From an uncultured Selenomonadales bacterium (lineage in GTDB: Bacteria > Bacillota > Negativicutes > Selenomonadales > Selenomonadaceae), in NCBI GenBank assembly GCA_937901445.1, contig CALDHY010000048.1, positions 32,335-96,334 of the forward strand: a stretch of 64,000 bases of DNA, in the 5' to 3' direction. The translations under genes and the position numbers were made by a program. This document shows, piece by piece, positions 9,524 through 18,485 of this stretch. Each line of letters begins with the position of its first letter. The stretch's first letter is position 1. The notes below the pieces were generated by a model that did no database searches, was not told where the DNA came from, and saw only the letters and a list, made by a program, of their open reading frames with translations.

Positions 9524-10282
9524 TTAAAACCTAACCTCCACGCCGTGTTTTTTCAGATATTCTTTGACTTGTCGAATAGTATATTTGCCGTAATGAAAAA
9601 CCGACGCCGCCAAAACTGCATCTGCTTTGCCGTCAATCAAAACTTTCAGAAAATGTTCAAATTCGCCCGCGCCGCCGCTTGCAATTACGGGAACATTTAC
9701 CGCCTCTGAAACTGCGCGAGTTAATGGAATGTCATAACCGTCTTTCGTGCCGTCCGCGTCCATACTGGTTAAAAGAATTTCGCCCGCGCCGAGTGCCACG
9801 CCTTTTTTTATCCATTCAAGACAATCCAAGCCGGTAGGAGTGCGCCCGCCGTTAATAAAAACTTCCCATTTGTCATCGCCGCAACTTTTAGCGTCAACCG
9901 CCAAAACTATACATTGACTGCCAAATTTTTTTGCGCCTTCAGAAATTAAAGTAGGATTTTTAATCGCCGCACTGTTTACAGAAATTTTATCTGCGCCGGC
10001 TTTCAACATAACGCGCATATCGTCAACCGTACGAATACCGCCGCCAACTGTGAACGGTATAAAAACTTGCGCCGCACAACTTTTGGCAACTTCAACCATT
10101 GTACCGCGCCCTTCATGTGACGCCGTTATATCTAAAAAAACTAATTCATCTGCGCGCTCTTCGTCATATTTTTTTGCAAGTTCGACAGGATCGCCCGCGT
10201 CGCGCAGTCCTACAAAATTTGTACCTTTTACAACCCGCCCGCTTTTCACGTCAAGGCAGGGGATTATTCTTTTTGTCAACAT
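9524..10282 (-). CDS. hisF: Imidazole glycerol phosphate synthase, cyclase subunit
   Basis: With HisH it forms the IGP synthase that makes imidazole glycerol phosphate and AICAR. A (beta-alpha)8 barrel with the catalytic aspartates in [13 protein letters not shown] and VLAVDAKS, plus FTVGGGIR and IASGGAG. At 252 residues it is standard. The order hisH-hisA-hisF is on the minus strand. The leader carries the CGACCGCAGGGAG cassette beside heptad array H4. Confidence 0.97.
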   Translation of the reverse strand: MLTKRIIPCLDVKSGRVVKGTNFVGLRDAGDPVELAKKYDEERADELVFLDITASHEGRGTMVEVAKSCAAQVFIPFTVGGGIRTVDDMRVMLKAGADKISVNSAAIKNPTLISEGAKKFGSQCIVLAVDAKSCGDDKWEVFINGGRTPTGLDCLEWIKKGVALGAGEILLTSMDADGTKDGYDIPLTRAVSEAVNVPVIASGGAGEFEHFLKVLIDGKADAVLAASVFHYGKYTIRQVKEYLKKHGVEVRF

Positions 10283-10308
10283 TGGAAAAAACTCCCTGCG
10301 GTCGTTTT

Positions 10309-10360
10309 TTAAGGATTAAGGACTAAGGATTAAGGAAATTTCCCTAGCCCTTAGCTCTTA
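10309..10360. repeat. Heptad micro-repeat array H4, inverted pair
   Basis: aaggatt, aaggact, aaggatt, aagg, a short aaattt centre, then ccctagc, ccttagc. It fills the whole gap between the hisA stop and the hisF ribosome binding site and touches the hisA stop codon. Confidence 0.8.
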
Positions 10361-11083
10361 TTCTTCGGCAATTTTCAAAGCTTCAGAAAAATCAATGACG
10401 CCTTCATAAAGTGCCTTACCGATAACCGCGCCGATAATTCCAAAACCTTCATTAGATTTTAAAGCGCGAATATCATCAAGGGAAGTAACGCCGCCCGACG
10501 CTATAACCGAAATTCCGGCGTGCTCTGCAATTTCTGCAACTTGCGCCGCATCAATTCCTTTTAACATTCCGTCCCGCGCAATATCTGTAAAAATAATTGT
10601 TGAAATTCCCATATCGCCGATACGCGCCGCCAATTCCTTTGCGTCCATTTCGCCGGAATCGCACCAGCCGTGAACTGCCACAATTCCGTCGCGGGCGTCA
10701 ATTCCAATTACAACTTGTTCGCCAAAATTATCTGCTGCCTCTTGTACAAAGTCGGGATTTTCAACCGCCGCACTGCCGATTATGACGCGCTCCACTCCAA
10801 TATCAAGCAAGTTTTCAATATCGCTCATTTTGCGAATACCGCCGCCGACTTCTATTGGAATATTTATATTGTCGATAATTCTTTTAATCGTGAAAATGTT
10901 TGATAACGCGCCTTTCTTTGCGCCGTCCAAATCTACAACGTGCAGAAATTTTGCGCCTGCCTCTTGCCATTCAAGCGCGGTTTCTTCAGGATAACGTGAA
11001 TATTTGTATTCTTTGTTAAAGTCGCCCTGCGTCAAGCGTACCGCGTTGCCGTCCAAAATATCAATCGCCGGTAAAATTAACAT
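10358..11083 (-). CDS. hisA: ProFAR isomerase (HisA)
   Basis: Isomerises 5'-ProFAR in histidine synthesis. A half-barrel repeat protein with the two catalytic aspartates in LPAIDILDGNAVRL and IFTDIARDG, and EVGGGIR in the middle. Start ATG 11083 has AAGGAG 8 nt upstream; the alternative in-frame TTG at 11092 is too close to that site. About 241 residues, the usual size. Confidence 0.96.
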   Translation of the reverse strand: MLILPAIDILDGNAVRLTQGDFNKEYKYSRYPEETALEWQEAGAKFLHVVDLDGAKKGALSNIFTIKRIIDNINIPIEVGGGIRKMSDIENLLDIGVERVIIGSAAVENPDFVQEAADNFGEQVVIGIDARDGIVAVHGWCDSGEMDAKELAARIGDMGISTIIFTDIARDGMLKGIDAAQVAEIAEHAGISVIASGGVTSLDDIRALKSNEGFGIIGAVIGKALYEGVIDFSEALKIAEE

Positions 11084-11101
11084 TTCCAACACTCCTTTTT
11101 T

Positions 11102-11184
11102 ATAAGGACTAAGGATTATGGATTAAGGACTAGGGGATTTTTCCTTAGCCCTTAGCCCTTAACCCTTAACCCTTAACCCTTAAA
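11102..11184. repeat. Heptad micro-repeat array H5 (longest copy, telomere-like arm)
   Basis: About four units of aaggact/aaggatt type, a TTTTT centre, then seven inverted units ending in near-perfect cccttaa repeats. It fills the gap between hisH and hisA. The two arms can fold into a hairpin of roughly 35 bp with mismatches. Confidence 0.85.
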
Positions 11185-11811
11185 TTACATTTCTATAAAA
11201 TTTTTTAAAACTTTCAAGCCGACGTCGCCGGATTTTTCCGGATGAAATTGAGTAGCAAAAATATTTCCAAGTTCAACTGCCGCCGTTACGTTTTCGCCGT
11301 AATTCGTGGTTGCCGTTACAAGATTTTCATTTGAAGGCACGGCGTGATAACTGTGCACAAAATAAAAATAATTTTTACCCTCAAGTCCCGCCAAAAGTTT
11401 TGACGCGCCGTATTTTACAAGATTATCTTTTCTGCCAATTTGTATAGAGTTCCATCCCATGTGCGGAATTTTTAAACCGTCCGCGCGAATTTTTTTGACT
11501 TCGCCCTTGAAAACTCCAAGCCCCTTGACGTTCGGCGATTCTTCACTTTTTTCAAACAAAATTTGCAAGCCGACACAAATTCCCAACAGCGGCTTGTGCA
11601 TTAAAACTTGTTCAAGGATTGTTGGAATTAAACCGGTTGCCTCAAGATTTTTCATACAATCGCCAAAAGCTCCTACGCCCGGCAAAACTAATTTATCTGC
11701 ACTTTTTAAATCTGCCGCGCTTGAAGTAACTTTCACTTCACCGCCGACAAACTTTAACGCCTTTTCGACGCTGTATAAATTACCAACGCCGTAATCTATT
11801 ATCGCTATCAT
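11185..11811 (-). CDS. hisH: Imidazole glycerol phosphate synthase, glutaminase subunit
   Basis: A class I glutamine amidotransferase that supplies ammonia to HisF. It starts MIAIIDYGVGNL, has the nucleophile cysteine in LLGICVGLQ, and ends with the His/Glu dyad in TQFHPEKSG. 208 residues, standard. First gene of the visible his run; hisIE is at 16027 and the remaining his genes are not in the window. Confidence 0.96.
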   Translation of the reverse strand: MIAIIDYGVGNLYSVEKALKFVGGEVKVTSSAADLKSADKLVLPGVGAFGDCMKNLEATGLIPTILEQVLMHKPLLGICVGLQILFEKSEESPNVKGLGVFKGEVKKIRADGLKIPHMGWNSIQIGRKDNLVKYGASKLLAGLEGKNYFYFVHSYHAVPSNENLVTATTNYGENVTAAVELGNIFATQFHPEKSGDVGLKVLKNFIEM

Positions 11812-11913
11812 TAAATCACCCGCTTTTAAATTCGCAATTCCTAAAAATTATCCTGCCTTGATTTTCAAACTTTAGCGTTGTATCATTTTTTAAAAACTTT
11901 GGAGGAAAAATTT

Positions 11914-12297
11914 TTGACGAACGCAAGATTTTTGGAAATTATAAGATTCTGCATTGTCGGCGGGCTGTCGTTGATTGCAGATTGTGCGGTATTGTACGGG
12001 TTGACAGATTTTTTTGGCGTGCATTATTTGTATTCGGCGGGAATTTCTTTCACGGTGTCAGTAATTTTTAATTATTGGCTTTGCGTGAAGTACGTATTTA
12101 AAAACGCAAAAAAACAAACGCCGAAACAGGCAACGATTTTTATTGGGTCAAGTATCGTTGGTCTCGGCTTAAATCAAATTTGTATGTGGTTTTTTGTAGA
12201 AATAGTTTTGATACATTACATGGCGGCTAAACTCTGCGCAACGGTAATTGTAACAATCTGGAATTACATAATGAAACGCAAGGCGATTAACGGCTAA
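11914..12297 (+). CDS. GtrA-family membrane protein
   Basis: About 127 residues with four hydrophobic segments: the first starts IIRFCIVGGLSLIADCAVLY and the last ends VIVTIWNYIMKRK, the family's signature NYxxxRxxxF-like ending. GtrA proteins are thought to help move lipid-linked sugars across the membrane. I chose TTG 11914 because GGAGG at 11901-11905 is 8 nt upstream; the longer frame from 11878 has no such site. Divergent from hisH. No glycosyltransferase neighbour is present. Confidence 0.82.
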   Translation: MTNARFLEIIRFCIVGGLSLIADCAVLYGLTDFFGVHYLYSAGISFTVSVIFNYWLCVKYVFKNAKKQTPKQATIFIGSSIVGLGLNQICMWFFVEIVLIHYMAAKLCATVIVTIWNYIMKRKAING

Positions 12298-12304
12298 AGA
12301 AATT

Positions 12305-12553
12305 TCAAACTATGAATAAAAAATAAATTCTCAAAATTAAAAAGACACCCGCCGCTGCCAATGAAAAATTTCTGATACTCAATAGCCGCATTTTCTGCGT
12401 TGAAGTAACTGTAAATTGGCGTTGGATATATTCCGCTAAAAATGAAATTGCCAATGACATATCAACGGCGCGACCTAAAATTGCAGATTCAAGCACGGCA
12501 CATATCATCCAAATTGCGGCTATCAACAAGATAAAGTTGTTGTTTTTTCTCAA
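12305..12553 (-). CDS. Small membrane protein, family unknown
   Basis: 82 residues with three hydrophobic segments (FILLIAAIWMICAVLESAIL, a middle LAISFLAEY stretch and a terminal AAAGVFLILRIYFLF). Not recognised. Its layout resembles the upstream protein at 12573: basic start, short loop with xxLAISxLAxxxxR, last helix near the C-terminus. The two may be diverged duplicates. It ends a four-gene minus-strand run with the hydrolases at 12907 and 13463. Confidence 0.55.
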   Translation of the reverse strand: MRKNNNFILLIAAIWMICAVLESAILGRAVDMSLAISFLAEYIQRQFTVTSTQKMRLLSIRNFSLAAAGVFLILRIYFLFIV

Positions 12554-12572
12554 TCAATTTACCTCCCAAGTT

Positions 12573-12902
12573 TCAAGCAAAGAATTTACCGTAAATTTCC
12601 ATTACAAACAAAACTATCGCCGCGATCATTGAAACAAAACTGATTCTTTCAAACCACGTTTCTTGCATTTCATTTTTGCACAAGTGGCGGCGGGAATAAG
12701 TTGAAGCTAATGAAATTATCAACGCCACATACAAGGCGCGGTTAGTATTGTCGAAACTTTCCCAGCCGAATACCATGAAAATTGTTGTCAATGATAAAAT
12801 TGCTATCAACAGATAATCTTTGCCGATTTTTTCCGGCGGCTTTTCAGGTTTTTTCGGTTTTGGATTTAATTTTTTGAAAAGTTTTCTGCGTATACTTGCC
12901 AT
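12573..12902 (-). CDS. Small membrane protein with basic proline-rich N-terminus
   Basis: 109 residues. The first 28 are strongly basic and proline-rich (KKLNPKPKKPEKPPEK), followed by three hydrophobic segments. The loop ALYVALIISLASTYSRRHL aligns by eye with AVDMSLAISFLAEYIQRQF of the next gene, suggesting duplication. Function unknown. It starts 4 nt after the nicotinamidase-like gene. Confidence 0.55.
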   Translation of the reverse strand: MASIRRKLFKKLNPKPKKPEKPPEKIGKDYLLIAILSLTTIFMVFGWESFDNTNRALYVALIISLASTYSRRHLCKNEMQETWFERISFVSMIAAIVLFVMEIYGKFFA

Positions 12903-12906
12903 AGAA

Positions 12907-13437
12907 TCAACCTTCCGCGTTGTAGATTTTACATTGACAATTTTTCATAACGTCCAACGCCTTTTGATGAGCGTCAGGGGAAGTTCCGGCGCAACAAGCC
13001 GCGTCAACTGAAACAAGTTGTTCGGGGTAAAAAGCCTTAAGTAACAGCGCGTTTGAAATTACGCAAATATCAGTACAAACGCCGACAAATTCAACTTCTT
13101 CATATGGTTTTAAAAGTGAAGGTAAGCGCGTGGAGCCGAAAGATTTTTTCTCGATAACAATTTTGGCGGCAGGAATAAATTTTTGAAGTTCAGAAACAAT
13201 TTCCCAGCCTTCAGTCCCTTTAATGCAGTGAACAACCGGCAAAAATTTTCCTTCCTGCGTTTGAAGATAATCTTCTTTGTGCGTGTCCTGTGTAAAAATA
13301 ACGTCAACAGATTTTTTGTCAATATTTTCCTCAAGTTTTGCAACAAGGCGCGGTAACATTTCTTGAGCCTCTTTCGTGCCGAGCGTACCTGTTACAAAAT
13401 CGTTTTGCATATCGATAACGATTAAAGCCTTTGCCAT
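12907..13437 (-). CDS. Isochorismatase-family cysteine hydrolase, nicotinamidase-like
   Basis: 176 residues with the family's catalytic triad pattern: aspartate in LIVIDMQNDF, a lysine region near VHCIKGTEGWE, and the nucleophile in FVGVCTDICVISNALLL preceded by a probable cis-peptide. The VHCIKGT segment and short length favour nicotinamidase (NAD salvage) over true isochorismatase, but other amidases of this fold are possible. Confidence 0.85.
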   Translation of the reverse strand: MAKALIVIDMQNDFVTGTLGTKEAQEMLPRLVAKLEENIDKKSVDVIFTQDTHKEDYLQTQEGKFLPVVHCIKGTEGWEIVSELQKFIPAAKIVIEKKSFGSTRLPSLLKPYEEVEFVGVCTDICVISNALLLKAFYPEQLVSVDAACCAGTSPDAHQKALDVMKNCQCKIYNAEG

Positions 13438-13462
13438 TTTATTCCCTCCAAAAATTTTTTAA

Positions 13463-14842
13463 TTAACTTTTGCCCAAATTTCCTAAGCTGTCCAGGTAAT
13501 TTGTAAGCCAATTTTCGACAGCGTGCCCGATAATTTCTTTACCGGCGGCATCAGGGTGCAAGCCGTCCAACGCCAAATCTGCGCGAAGAAAACCTTTTTC
13601 ATCAGAAAGCGCAGTTTCAATATCAATGAAATTTTCCTGCCGCCTAATCCAATCACAAATATATTTGCGCTGTTCCTGCCAATCATAGGGCGGCGAATTG
13701 ACGAATTTAACTTTTTTAATTAATTCAGGATTAACCGGCGTCGGCGTAATGAAAACCGGCTTAATCCCGTGCTCTTCGCACTTGTCACGAATTGCCGTCA
13801 AATTTACTACAGAATCCCAGCCCAAAATATCACTGCGATAATCATTGACGCCCGCCATTATAAATAAAACTTCAGGGCTGAACGCCAAAACGTCACTTTC
13901 AAAACGTTCCAACATTTTTTCTGTAGTATCGCCGCTCTTGCCGAGATTTTTTACCGGCACGTTGCAATAATTTTGCCAATTATAAACGACGGTTGAAGGC
14001 GGTACAGAAATGGAACCGCCGCCGTGCGTTATGCTGTCGCCCAATGCACAAAATCGCGCGGGTCTTTCAACTGTAAAACTGTTGCCGGAATTTTGCTCCG
14101 ACCATTCGGTTAAGACTTCGCCGCTTGCCGCAATTCCTCTGATTCGCCAAAAATATTTTCCTTCCTCAAGAATAGCCTCTTCATCATAAAAATCAAAATT
14201 ATCGTCTTTAGGGTGAAAATCTGTTACGTAGTCTCTGAAAAGTTCGCCGTTCCTGAAAAGTTGTATTTCGTAGTGGTCGGCGTTAATCGTAGGAATCCAC
14301 GAATAAACCAAGTACACCGGCGGCAATTTCATTTTGTCAAATTCGGTTGTTGTCAGCGGGTACGGCGGGTTTTCTTCGATTGAATTTACAACAATATCAT
14401 TATCGACAATGTGATTATCAAAGTTCAGCGCGGTAATAATAATTTCGTCGTTTAGATTTTTTGCGGGAATTTCAATGCCGTTGGTGTAAGAAACAAAAAT
14501 TTTATCGTCGTAAGAAATTTTGTACTTGACGGCATAGGGGATAATATTCCACGTCAAGCGGTAAACTTTTTCTTCGAGTTCGGCGGGCGGCGTTTCAACG
14601 GCGTTATTTTCGTCTGTATGATTGATTGTGATACTTTTTGGCGCGGCTTCACTTACGGCTAAAACTTTTGCTGTAACTTCGTGGCGGTTATTATTATCCT
14701 GCGTTAAATGGTTGCGAGGATTTTTATTTTCAATCGCCTCCGGCAAAAGATTTTTAGTTTCAAGATTTTTATTGCCGTCGAAAATTTGAAAGTTGGACAG
14801 GGATAAAAAAATTGCCAAAATCAGCGGCAAGAATTTTAACAT
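13463..14842 (-). CDS. Secreted SGNH/GDSL hydrolase with beta-sandwich N-terminal region
   Basis: 459 residues. An N-terminal signal or anchor (MLKFLPLILAIFLSL) is followed by about 250 residues of fibronectin-like modules, with the pattern YRLTWNIIPYAVKYKISYD. The SGNH domain starts near residue 268 with block I ALGDSITHGGG, then GKSGDTTEKM, block III MAGVNDYRSD and block V DGLHPDAAG. Such enzymes remove acyl or acetyl groups from polysaccharides or lipids outside the cell. With the deacetylase at 16733 it suggests cell-surface glycan modification. Confidence 0.85.
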   Translation of the reverse strand: MLKFLPLILAIFLSLSNFQIFDGNKNLETKNLLPEAIENKNPRNHLTQDNNNRHEVTAKVLAVSEAAPKSITINHTDENNAVETPPAELEEKVYRLTWNIIPYAVKYKISYDDKIFVSYTNGIEIPAKNLNDEIIITALNFDNHIVDNDIVVNSIEENPPYPLTTTEFDKMKLPPVYLVYSWIPTINADHYEIQLFRNGELFRDYVTDFHPKDDNFDFYDEEAILEEGKYFWRIRGIAASGEVLTEWSEQNSGNSFTVERPARFCALGDSITHGGGSISVPPSTVVYNWQNYCNVPVKNLGKSGDTTEKMLERFESDVLAFSPEVLFIMAGVNDYRSDILGWDSVVNLTAIRDKCEEHGIKPVFITPTPVNPELIKKVKFVNSPPYDWQEQRKYICDWIRRQENFIDIETALSDEKGFLRADLALDGLHPDAAGKEIIGHAVENWLTNYLDSLGNLGKS

Positions 14843-14914
14843 AAAAATCCCCCTTCTAAAAAACTTTTCCTATTCTACATTGAAACGGCGATATTTGCAA
14901 ATAATTTTATCAAG

Positions 14915-14943
14915 TTGCATTTAAAGTCGAAAAAATTTATAAT
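14915..14943 (+). promoter_or_regulatory. Sigma70-type promoter of the antitoxin/Doc pair
   Basis: TTGCAT at 14915-14920 and a consensus TATAAT at 14938-14943 are separated by 17 bp, about 23 nt before the antitoxin ATG. Confidence 0.75.
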
Positions 14944-14965
14944 CTGAAAGTACGAGGTGATTAAA

Positions 14966-15172
14966 ATGACTGTCGAAATTGAAATGACTGACGCCGAATA
15001 TAATTTTATCAGCGAATACGCGGCAAAAAATAAAATTGGCGTTACAGAATTTTTATTAAATCTTGCACGTGAAAAAATTGGATACGAAACTATCAGCGAC
15101 GAAGAATTATTGAAAATTGCAAATGAAATTATGAATGAACGCGCTGAAGTTTATAAGGTGCTTGCTCAATGA
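14966..15172 (+). CDS. Antitoxin partner of Doc-like toxin
   Basis: 68 residues, acidic, starting MTVEIEMTDAEYNFISEYAAKN. Probably a ribbon-helix-helix antitoxin by its strand-helix-helix pattern, though no exact family is recognised. ATG 14966 is chosen because GAGGT lies 7 nt upstream. It overlaps the toxin start by 4 nt and has its own consensus promoter. Confidence 0.75.
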   Translation: MTVEIEMTDAEYNFISEYAAKNKIGVTEFLLNLAREKIGYETISDEELLKIANEIMNERAEVYKVLAQ

Positions 15173-15552
15173 TTCGTCTTACTAAAAATCAAATTCTGTT
15201 GCTTCAAAAAATTTTAATTCAGAAATTTGGCGGAATTCACGGCGTACGTGATGAAAATTTATTTGAATCTGCCATTGAAACACCATTTCAAACTTTTGGC
15301 GGGCAAGATTTATATCCCTCATTGATTGAAAAAGCCGCGCGACTTTGTTACGGGCTCATAAAAAATCATCCTTTCCTTGACGGCAATAAAAGAATTGGCG
15401 CATTTGCAATGGAAAATTTTTTGAAAATTAATAACTACAAATTAAATTGCAACGACAAAGAATTAATTGAAATAGTTTTGGGCGTTGCAGATAATTCTGT
15501 AACCTATGACGATTTTTTGAATTGGCTTGAGGGAAAAATTTATGTACTTTGA
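15169..15552 (+). CDS. doc: Doc-family (Fic fold) toxin, death-on-curing
   Basis: 127 residues with the Doc signature NHPFLDGNKRIGAFAMENFL, a Fic motif variant, and the usual start LTKNQILLLQKILIQKFGGIHGVRD. Doc phosphorylates elongation factor Tu with ATP and stops translation. The motif is intact, so the toxin looks active. It overlaps the next gene (GNAT) by 11 nt, which is unusual for a free TA cassette and hints at co-transcription. Confidence 0.9.
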   Translation: MIRLTKNQILLLQKILIQKFGGIHGVRDENLFESAIETPFQTFGGQDLYPSLIEKAARLCYGLIKNHPFLDGNKRIGAFAMENFLKINNYKLNCNDKELIEIVLGVADNSVTYDDFLNWLEGKIYVL

Positions 15553-16024
15553 AATTCACAAAATGCAACCGTCCGAATACCCGGAATTGGAAGATTATTT
15601 ATACAGGGCAATTTTTGTACCTGAAGGCACGCAACCGCCGCCGCGTAAAATTTTACAAACGCCTGAACTTCAAGTGTACATAAAAAATTTCGGTGAAGGG
15701 CGCGCAGATTTTGCCTACGCCGCCACATTTGAAGATAATAACATTGGCGCAATTTGGTCGCGGCTCATGAATGACTACGGACATATTGACGACGAAACGC
15801 CGTCCATTGCGTTATCTGTACAAGAATCTTTTCGTCGCGCAGGCGTGGCAACCGCTTTAATTCAAACGCTTGTTGCAAAACTTAAAGCAGAAAATTTCCG
15901 GCAAGTTTCGTTAGCCGTGCAAAAAGAAAATTTTGGCGCAGTCAACCTTTACAAAAAAATGAAATTTAAAATTTTTTCAGAAAATAATTCAGAATACATT
16001 ATGAAATTGGATTGGGAGGTTTAA
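15542..16024 (+). CDS. GNAT-family N-acetyltransferase
   Basis: About 160 residues. The acetyl-CoA loop region is seen in [22 protein letters not shown], and the later [15 protein letters not shown] is the typical GNAT closing motif. Substrate unknown. ATG 15542 is preferred because GAGGGA lies 7 nt upstream; the reading frame also extends to 15527 without a site. It overlaps doc and is 2 nt from hisIE. Confidence 0.85.
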   Translation: MYFEIHKMQPSEYPELEDYLYRAIFVPEGTQPPPRKILQTPELQVYIKNFGEGRADFAYAATFEDNNIGAIWSRLMNDYGHIDDETPSIALSVQESFRRAGVATALIQTLVAKLKAENFRQVSLAVQKENFGAVNLYKKMKFKIFSENNSEYIMKLDWEV

Positions 16025-16026
16025 AA

Positions 16027-16728
16027 ATGAAAATTGACATCAGCAAAATAAAATTTGACGAACGCGGGCTTGTACCGGCGATTATTCAGGAAGAAAGCGG
16101 ACAGGTTTTAATGCTTGCCTATATGAATGAAGAATCACTTAATAAAACGATTGAAACCGGCTACACTCACTTTTACAGCCGCAGTCGTCAAACGCTTTGG
16201 AAAAAGGGCGAAACAAGCGGCAACGTCCAGCGCGTCAAGGCGTTGTACTATGACTGCGACGGCGACACGCTTTTAATAAAAGTTCATCAAACGGGCGTAG
16301 CTTGCCACACCGGAACTTATTCTTGTTTCAGCGGGCGCAGGCTTGACGAAAATAATAATTTGCCGGCAGTTGTCGAACAGCCGCAGGAAGAAAATTTGGA
16401 ACTTGTTTTGTATGAACTTTATGAAGTGATAAAAGACAGGCAACGCCACCCTGTCGAAGGTTCCTACACAAATTACCTTTTCGGCGCGGGGCAGGATAAA
16501 ATTTTAAAGAAAGTCGGCGAAGAGGCGGTTGAAACTATCATTGCCTCCAAAAACGGCGAAAACCCTGAAATTCTTTATGAAATGGGCGACCTCTGGTATC
16601 ATTGCCTTGTACTTTTGGCGTATCACGGGATTAAGCCGGAAGATTTATTTGCTGAACTTATGAACAGGCGCAAGGGCGGCAACTATCACAAATTCACGGG
16701 AAAAACCGGCAACCGTCCAAAGGATTAA
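16027..16728 (+). CDS. hisIE: Phosphoribosyl-AMP cyclohydrolase / phosphoribosyl-ATP pyrophosphatase (HisIE)
   Basis: A bifunctional enzyme for histidine synthesis steps 2 and 3. Residues 1-115 are HisI ([33 protein letters not shown], the zinc site CHTGTYSCF). The C-terminal 100 residues are HisE ([30 protein letters not shown]). ATG 16027 has GGGAGG 7 nt upstream. It is separated from hisHAF by 4 kb and lies on the other strand. Confidence 0.96.
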   Translation: MKIDISKIKFDERGLVPAIIQEESGQVLMLAYMNEESLNKTIETGYTHFYSRSRQTLWKKGETSGNVQRVKALYYDCDGDTLLIKVHQTGVACHTGTYSCFSGRRLDENNNLPAVVEQPQEENLELVLYELYEVIKDRQRHPVEGSYTNYLFGAGQDKILKKVGEEAVETIIASKNGENPEILYEMGDLWYHCLVLLAYHGIKPEDLFAELMNRRKGGNYHKFTGKTGNRPKD

Positions 16729-16732
16729 TTTA

Positions 16733-17512
16733 ATGAAAAAAATTTTGGCAGTTACGATTTTAATTTTATTGGCGGCAGGAAAAATTTTCGCCCAAAATGT
16801 ACAGGAAATTTCAGCCGGTCCGAAAATTTTGGTACTGAATTATCATCAAGTTCAAAATGCCCATCATTCGCTTGCAGTTCCAATAGCAGATTTTGAAGCG
16901 CAAATGAATTATCTGTATTCGCACGGCTACGTAACAATTACGCCGGACGAACTTTACAGCGGCTTGACGGGCGAGCTTGAACTTCCAAAAAAGCCCGTGT
17001 TGATAACTTTTGATGACGGCTACGCGGATAATTACACGAATGCTTTTCCAATTTTGCAGTATTACGGGATGCGCGCCACAATTTTTGTAATTCCTGCGTT
17101 CGTCGGCAAGTACAACAACTATTTAACGTGGGAAGAAATGCAAGAAATGGAAAACGGCGGTATAACCTTTGAAAGTCACACGCTGAATCATTACAAACTT
17201 GAAGAATTGCCGGACGATGAAATACGCAGTGAACTTTTAAACTCAAAACAAATCCTTGAAGAAAATCTCGGACACCCTGTTGAATTTTTGGCGTATCCTA
17301 CGGGCACTTATAATTTGCACATTGCCGGAATTGCAAAGGCGGTCGGTTACAAGGGCGCGTTCACGATTAAATATGGCGATGTCGATATGGGGAGTAATTT
17401 TTACGCGCTTGAAAGAGTTCCAATTTTCCACACGGCTAACACCATGAAAGATTTTTATGAGCGTATCGATTACAGACAAAGTTTTGAAGAATTCGGCTGG
17501 ATAAAAAAATAA
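16733..17512 (+). CDS. Secreted polysaccharide deacetylase
   Basis: 259 residues. A signal peptide (ILAVTILILLAAGKIFAQ) precedes a NodB domain: LVLNYHQV, the metal-binding ITFDDGYADN, ESHTLNHYKLEEL with the two zinc histidines, and FLAYPTGTYN. It removes acetyl groups from surface or peptidoglycan sugars, as do PgdA and IcaB relatives. It starts 4 nt after hisIE. A family-3 repeat begins just after its stop codon. Confidence 0.92.
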   Translation: MKKILAVTILILLAAGKIFAQNVQEISAGPKILVLNYHQVQNAHHSLAVPIADFEAQMNYLYSHGYVTITPDELYSGLTGELELPKKPVLITFDDGYADNYTNAFPILQYYGMRATIFVIPAFVGKYNNYLTWEEMQEMENGGITFESHTLNHYKLEELPDDEIRSELLNSKQILEENLGHPVEFLAYPTGTYNLHIAGIAKAVGYKGAFTIKYGDVDMGSNFYALERVPIFHTANTMKDFYERIDYRQSFEEFGWIKK

Positions 17513-17518
17513 ATTTTT

Positions 17519-17680
17519 AAATGTACTTTCTTTGACCAAGCCTCAAAGAAAGTACCAAAGAAAACGCGTGCCCGCGCAGGGCACTAAGTTTACTGTACGC
17601 TCGGAGTAGGGCTTCCGCCACCTCGCACGCTCCAACGTTACCCGGACCCGTGCAAAGCGCGGGCATCTAATTACAGAATA
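17519..17680. repeat. Interspersed palindromic repeat, family 3, copy a
   Basis: tactttcttt at 17524-17533 pairs with aaagaaagta at 17545-17554, followed by ccaaagaaaa and then a GC-rich stretch (gtgcccgcgcagggcac is itself palindromic). The same module occurs at 20465 and, inverted, near 51,000; a looser relative is at 25,756. No reading frame of note. Confidence 0.75.
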
Positions 17681-17731
17681 TCTTTTTGTAAAATTTTTAT
17701 TAAATATACAATAAAAATGAAAAATTACTGA

Positions 17732-17760
17732 TTGACTAACACCGCTAAAAAGTTTAATAT
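17732..17760 (+). promoter_or_regulatory. Promoter of the yggS-sepF-ylmH cluster
   Basis: TTGACT at 17732-17737 and TAATAT at 17755-17760, 17 bp apart, about 20 nt upstream of the yggS start. Confidence 0.7.
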
Positions 17761-17780
17761 ATTTGTGGAGGCGAGGGTTT

Positions 17781-18467
17781 TTGGTTAGTGTTGTCGAAAA
17801 TTTAAAAGCAGTTGCAAATGAGATTGAACTTTCACGCGGTAAACGTAAAATAAAAGATAATCCCCCAGTAACTTTAATAGCCGTTACGAAAAATCATGGC
17901 GTAGAAATGATGCAACAGGCGATTGACGCGGGAGTTTTAAATATCGGAGAAAATCGTATACAAGAAGCGGCAGAAAAATTTAAAAGTCTTAATCGAGAAG
18001 TAACCCGTCATTTGATAGGACACCTTCAAACGAACAAGGCAAAAGCGGCAGTCCGACTTTTTGATTTGATTCACTCTGTAGACAGCGAAAACTTGGCGGC
18101 GGCGATTGACAAGGCGGCTTTTTCTATTGGAAAAATTCAAGACGTGCTGATTCAAGTTAATTTGGCAAAGGAAGACTCAAAATTTGGCGTTTACGAAGAA
18201 AACTTACAAACTCTGATTGAGGCTGTGGACGCGCTGCAAAATCTTCGTCTTCGCGGATTTATGCTAATCGCCCCGAATTATTCTGAGGTTGAAAATTGTA
18301 GACCGCTCTTTAGTCGCATGTATGAAATTTTCGTTGAAGTTGGCAAGGCGCGGCAAAACTTTGATTTTCTGTCGATGGGCATGACTCACGATTATAAAAT
18401 TGCGATTGAAGAAGGAGCAAATATGGTGCGCATAGGCACTGCAATATTTGGCGAAAGAAATTATTAA
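17781..18467 (+). CDS. YggS-family pyridoxal phosphate homeostasis protein
   Basis: A PLP-binding barrel protein (PROSC/YlmE). Features: TLIAVTKNHG with the PLP lysine, IGENRIQEAAEK, RHLIGHLQTNKAK, and the closing SMGMTHDYKIAIEEGANMVRIGTAIFG. It keeps free PLP in balance and in Firmicutes lies upstream of sepF, as here. TTG 17781 is chosen with GGAGG 9 nt upstream. About 228 residues, usual length. Confidence 0.93.
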   Translation: MVSVVENLKAVANEIELSRGKRKIKDNPPVTLIAVTKNHGVEMMQQAIDAGVLNIGENRIQEAAEKFKSLNREVTRHLIGHLQTNKAKAAVRLFDLIHSVDSENLAAAIDKAAFSIGKIQDVLIQVNLAKEDSKFGVYEENLQTLIEAVDALQNLRLRGFMLIAPNYSEVENCRPLFSRMYEIFVEVGKARQNFDFLSMGMTHDYKIAIEEGANMVRIGTAIFGERNY

Positions 18468-18485
18468 ATGGGGGGATTCCACGTA

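Noticed and set aside
11102-11184. Telomere-like cccttaa repeats suggesting a linear replicon end
   Set aside because: The same units occur at many internal intergenic sites between normal operons; this is one member of the heptad family, not a chromosome end.
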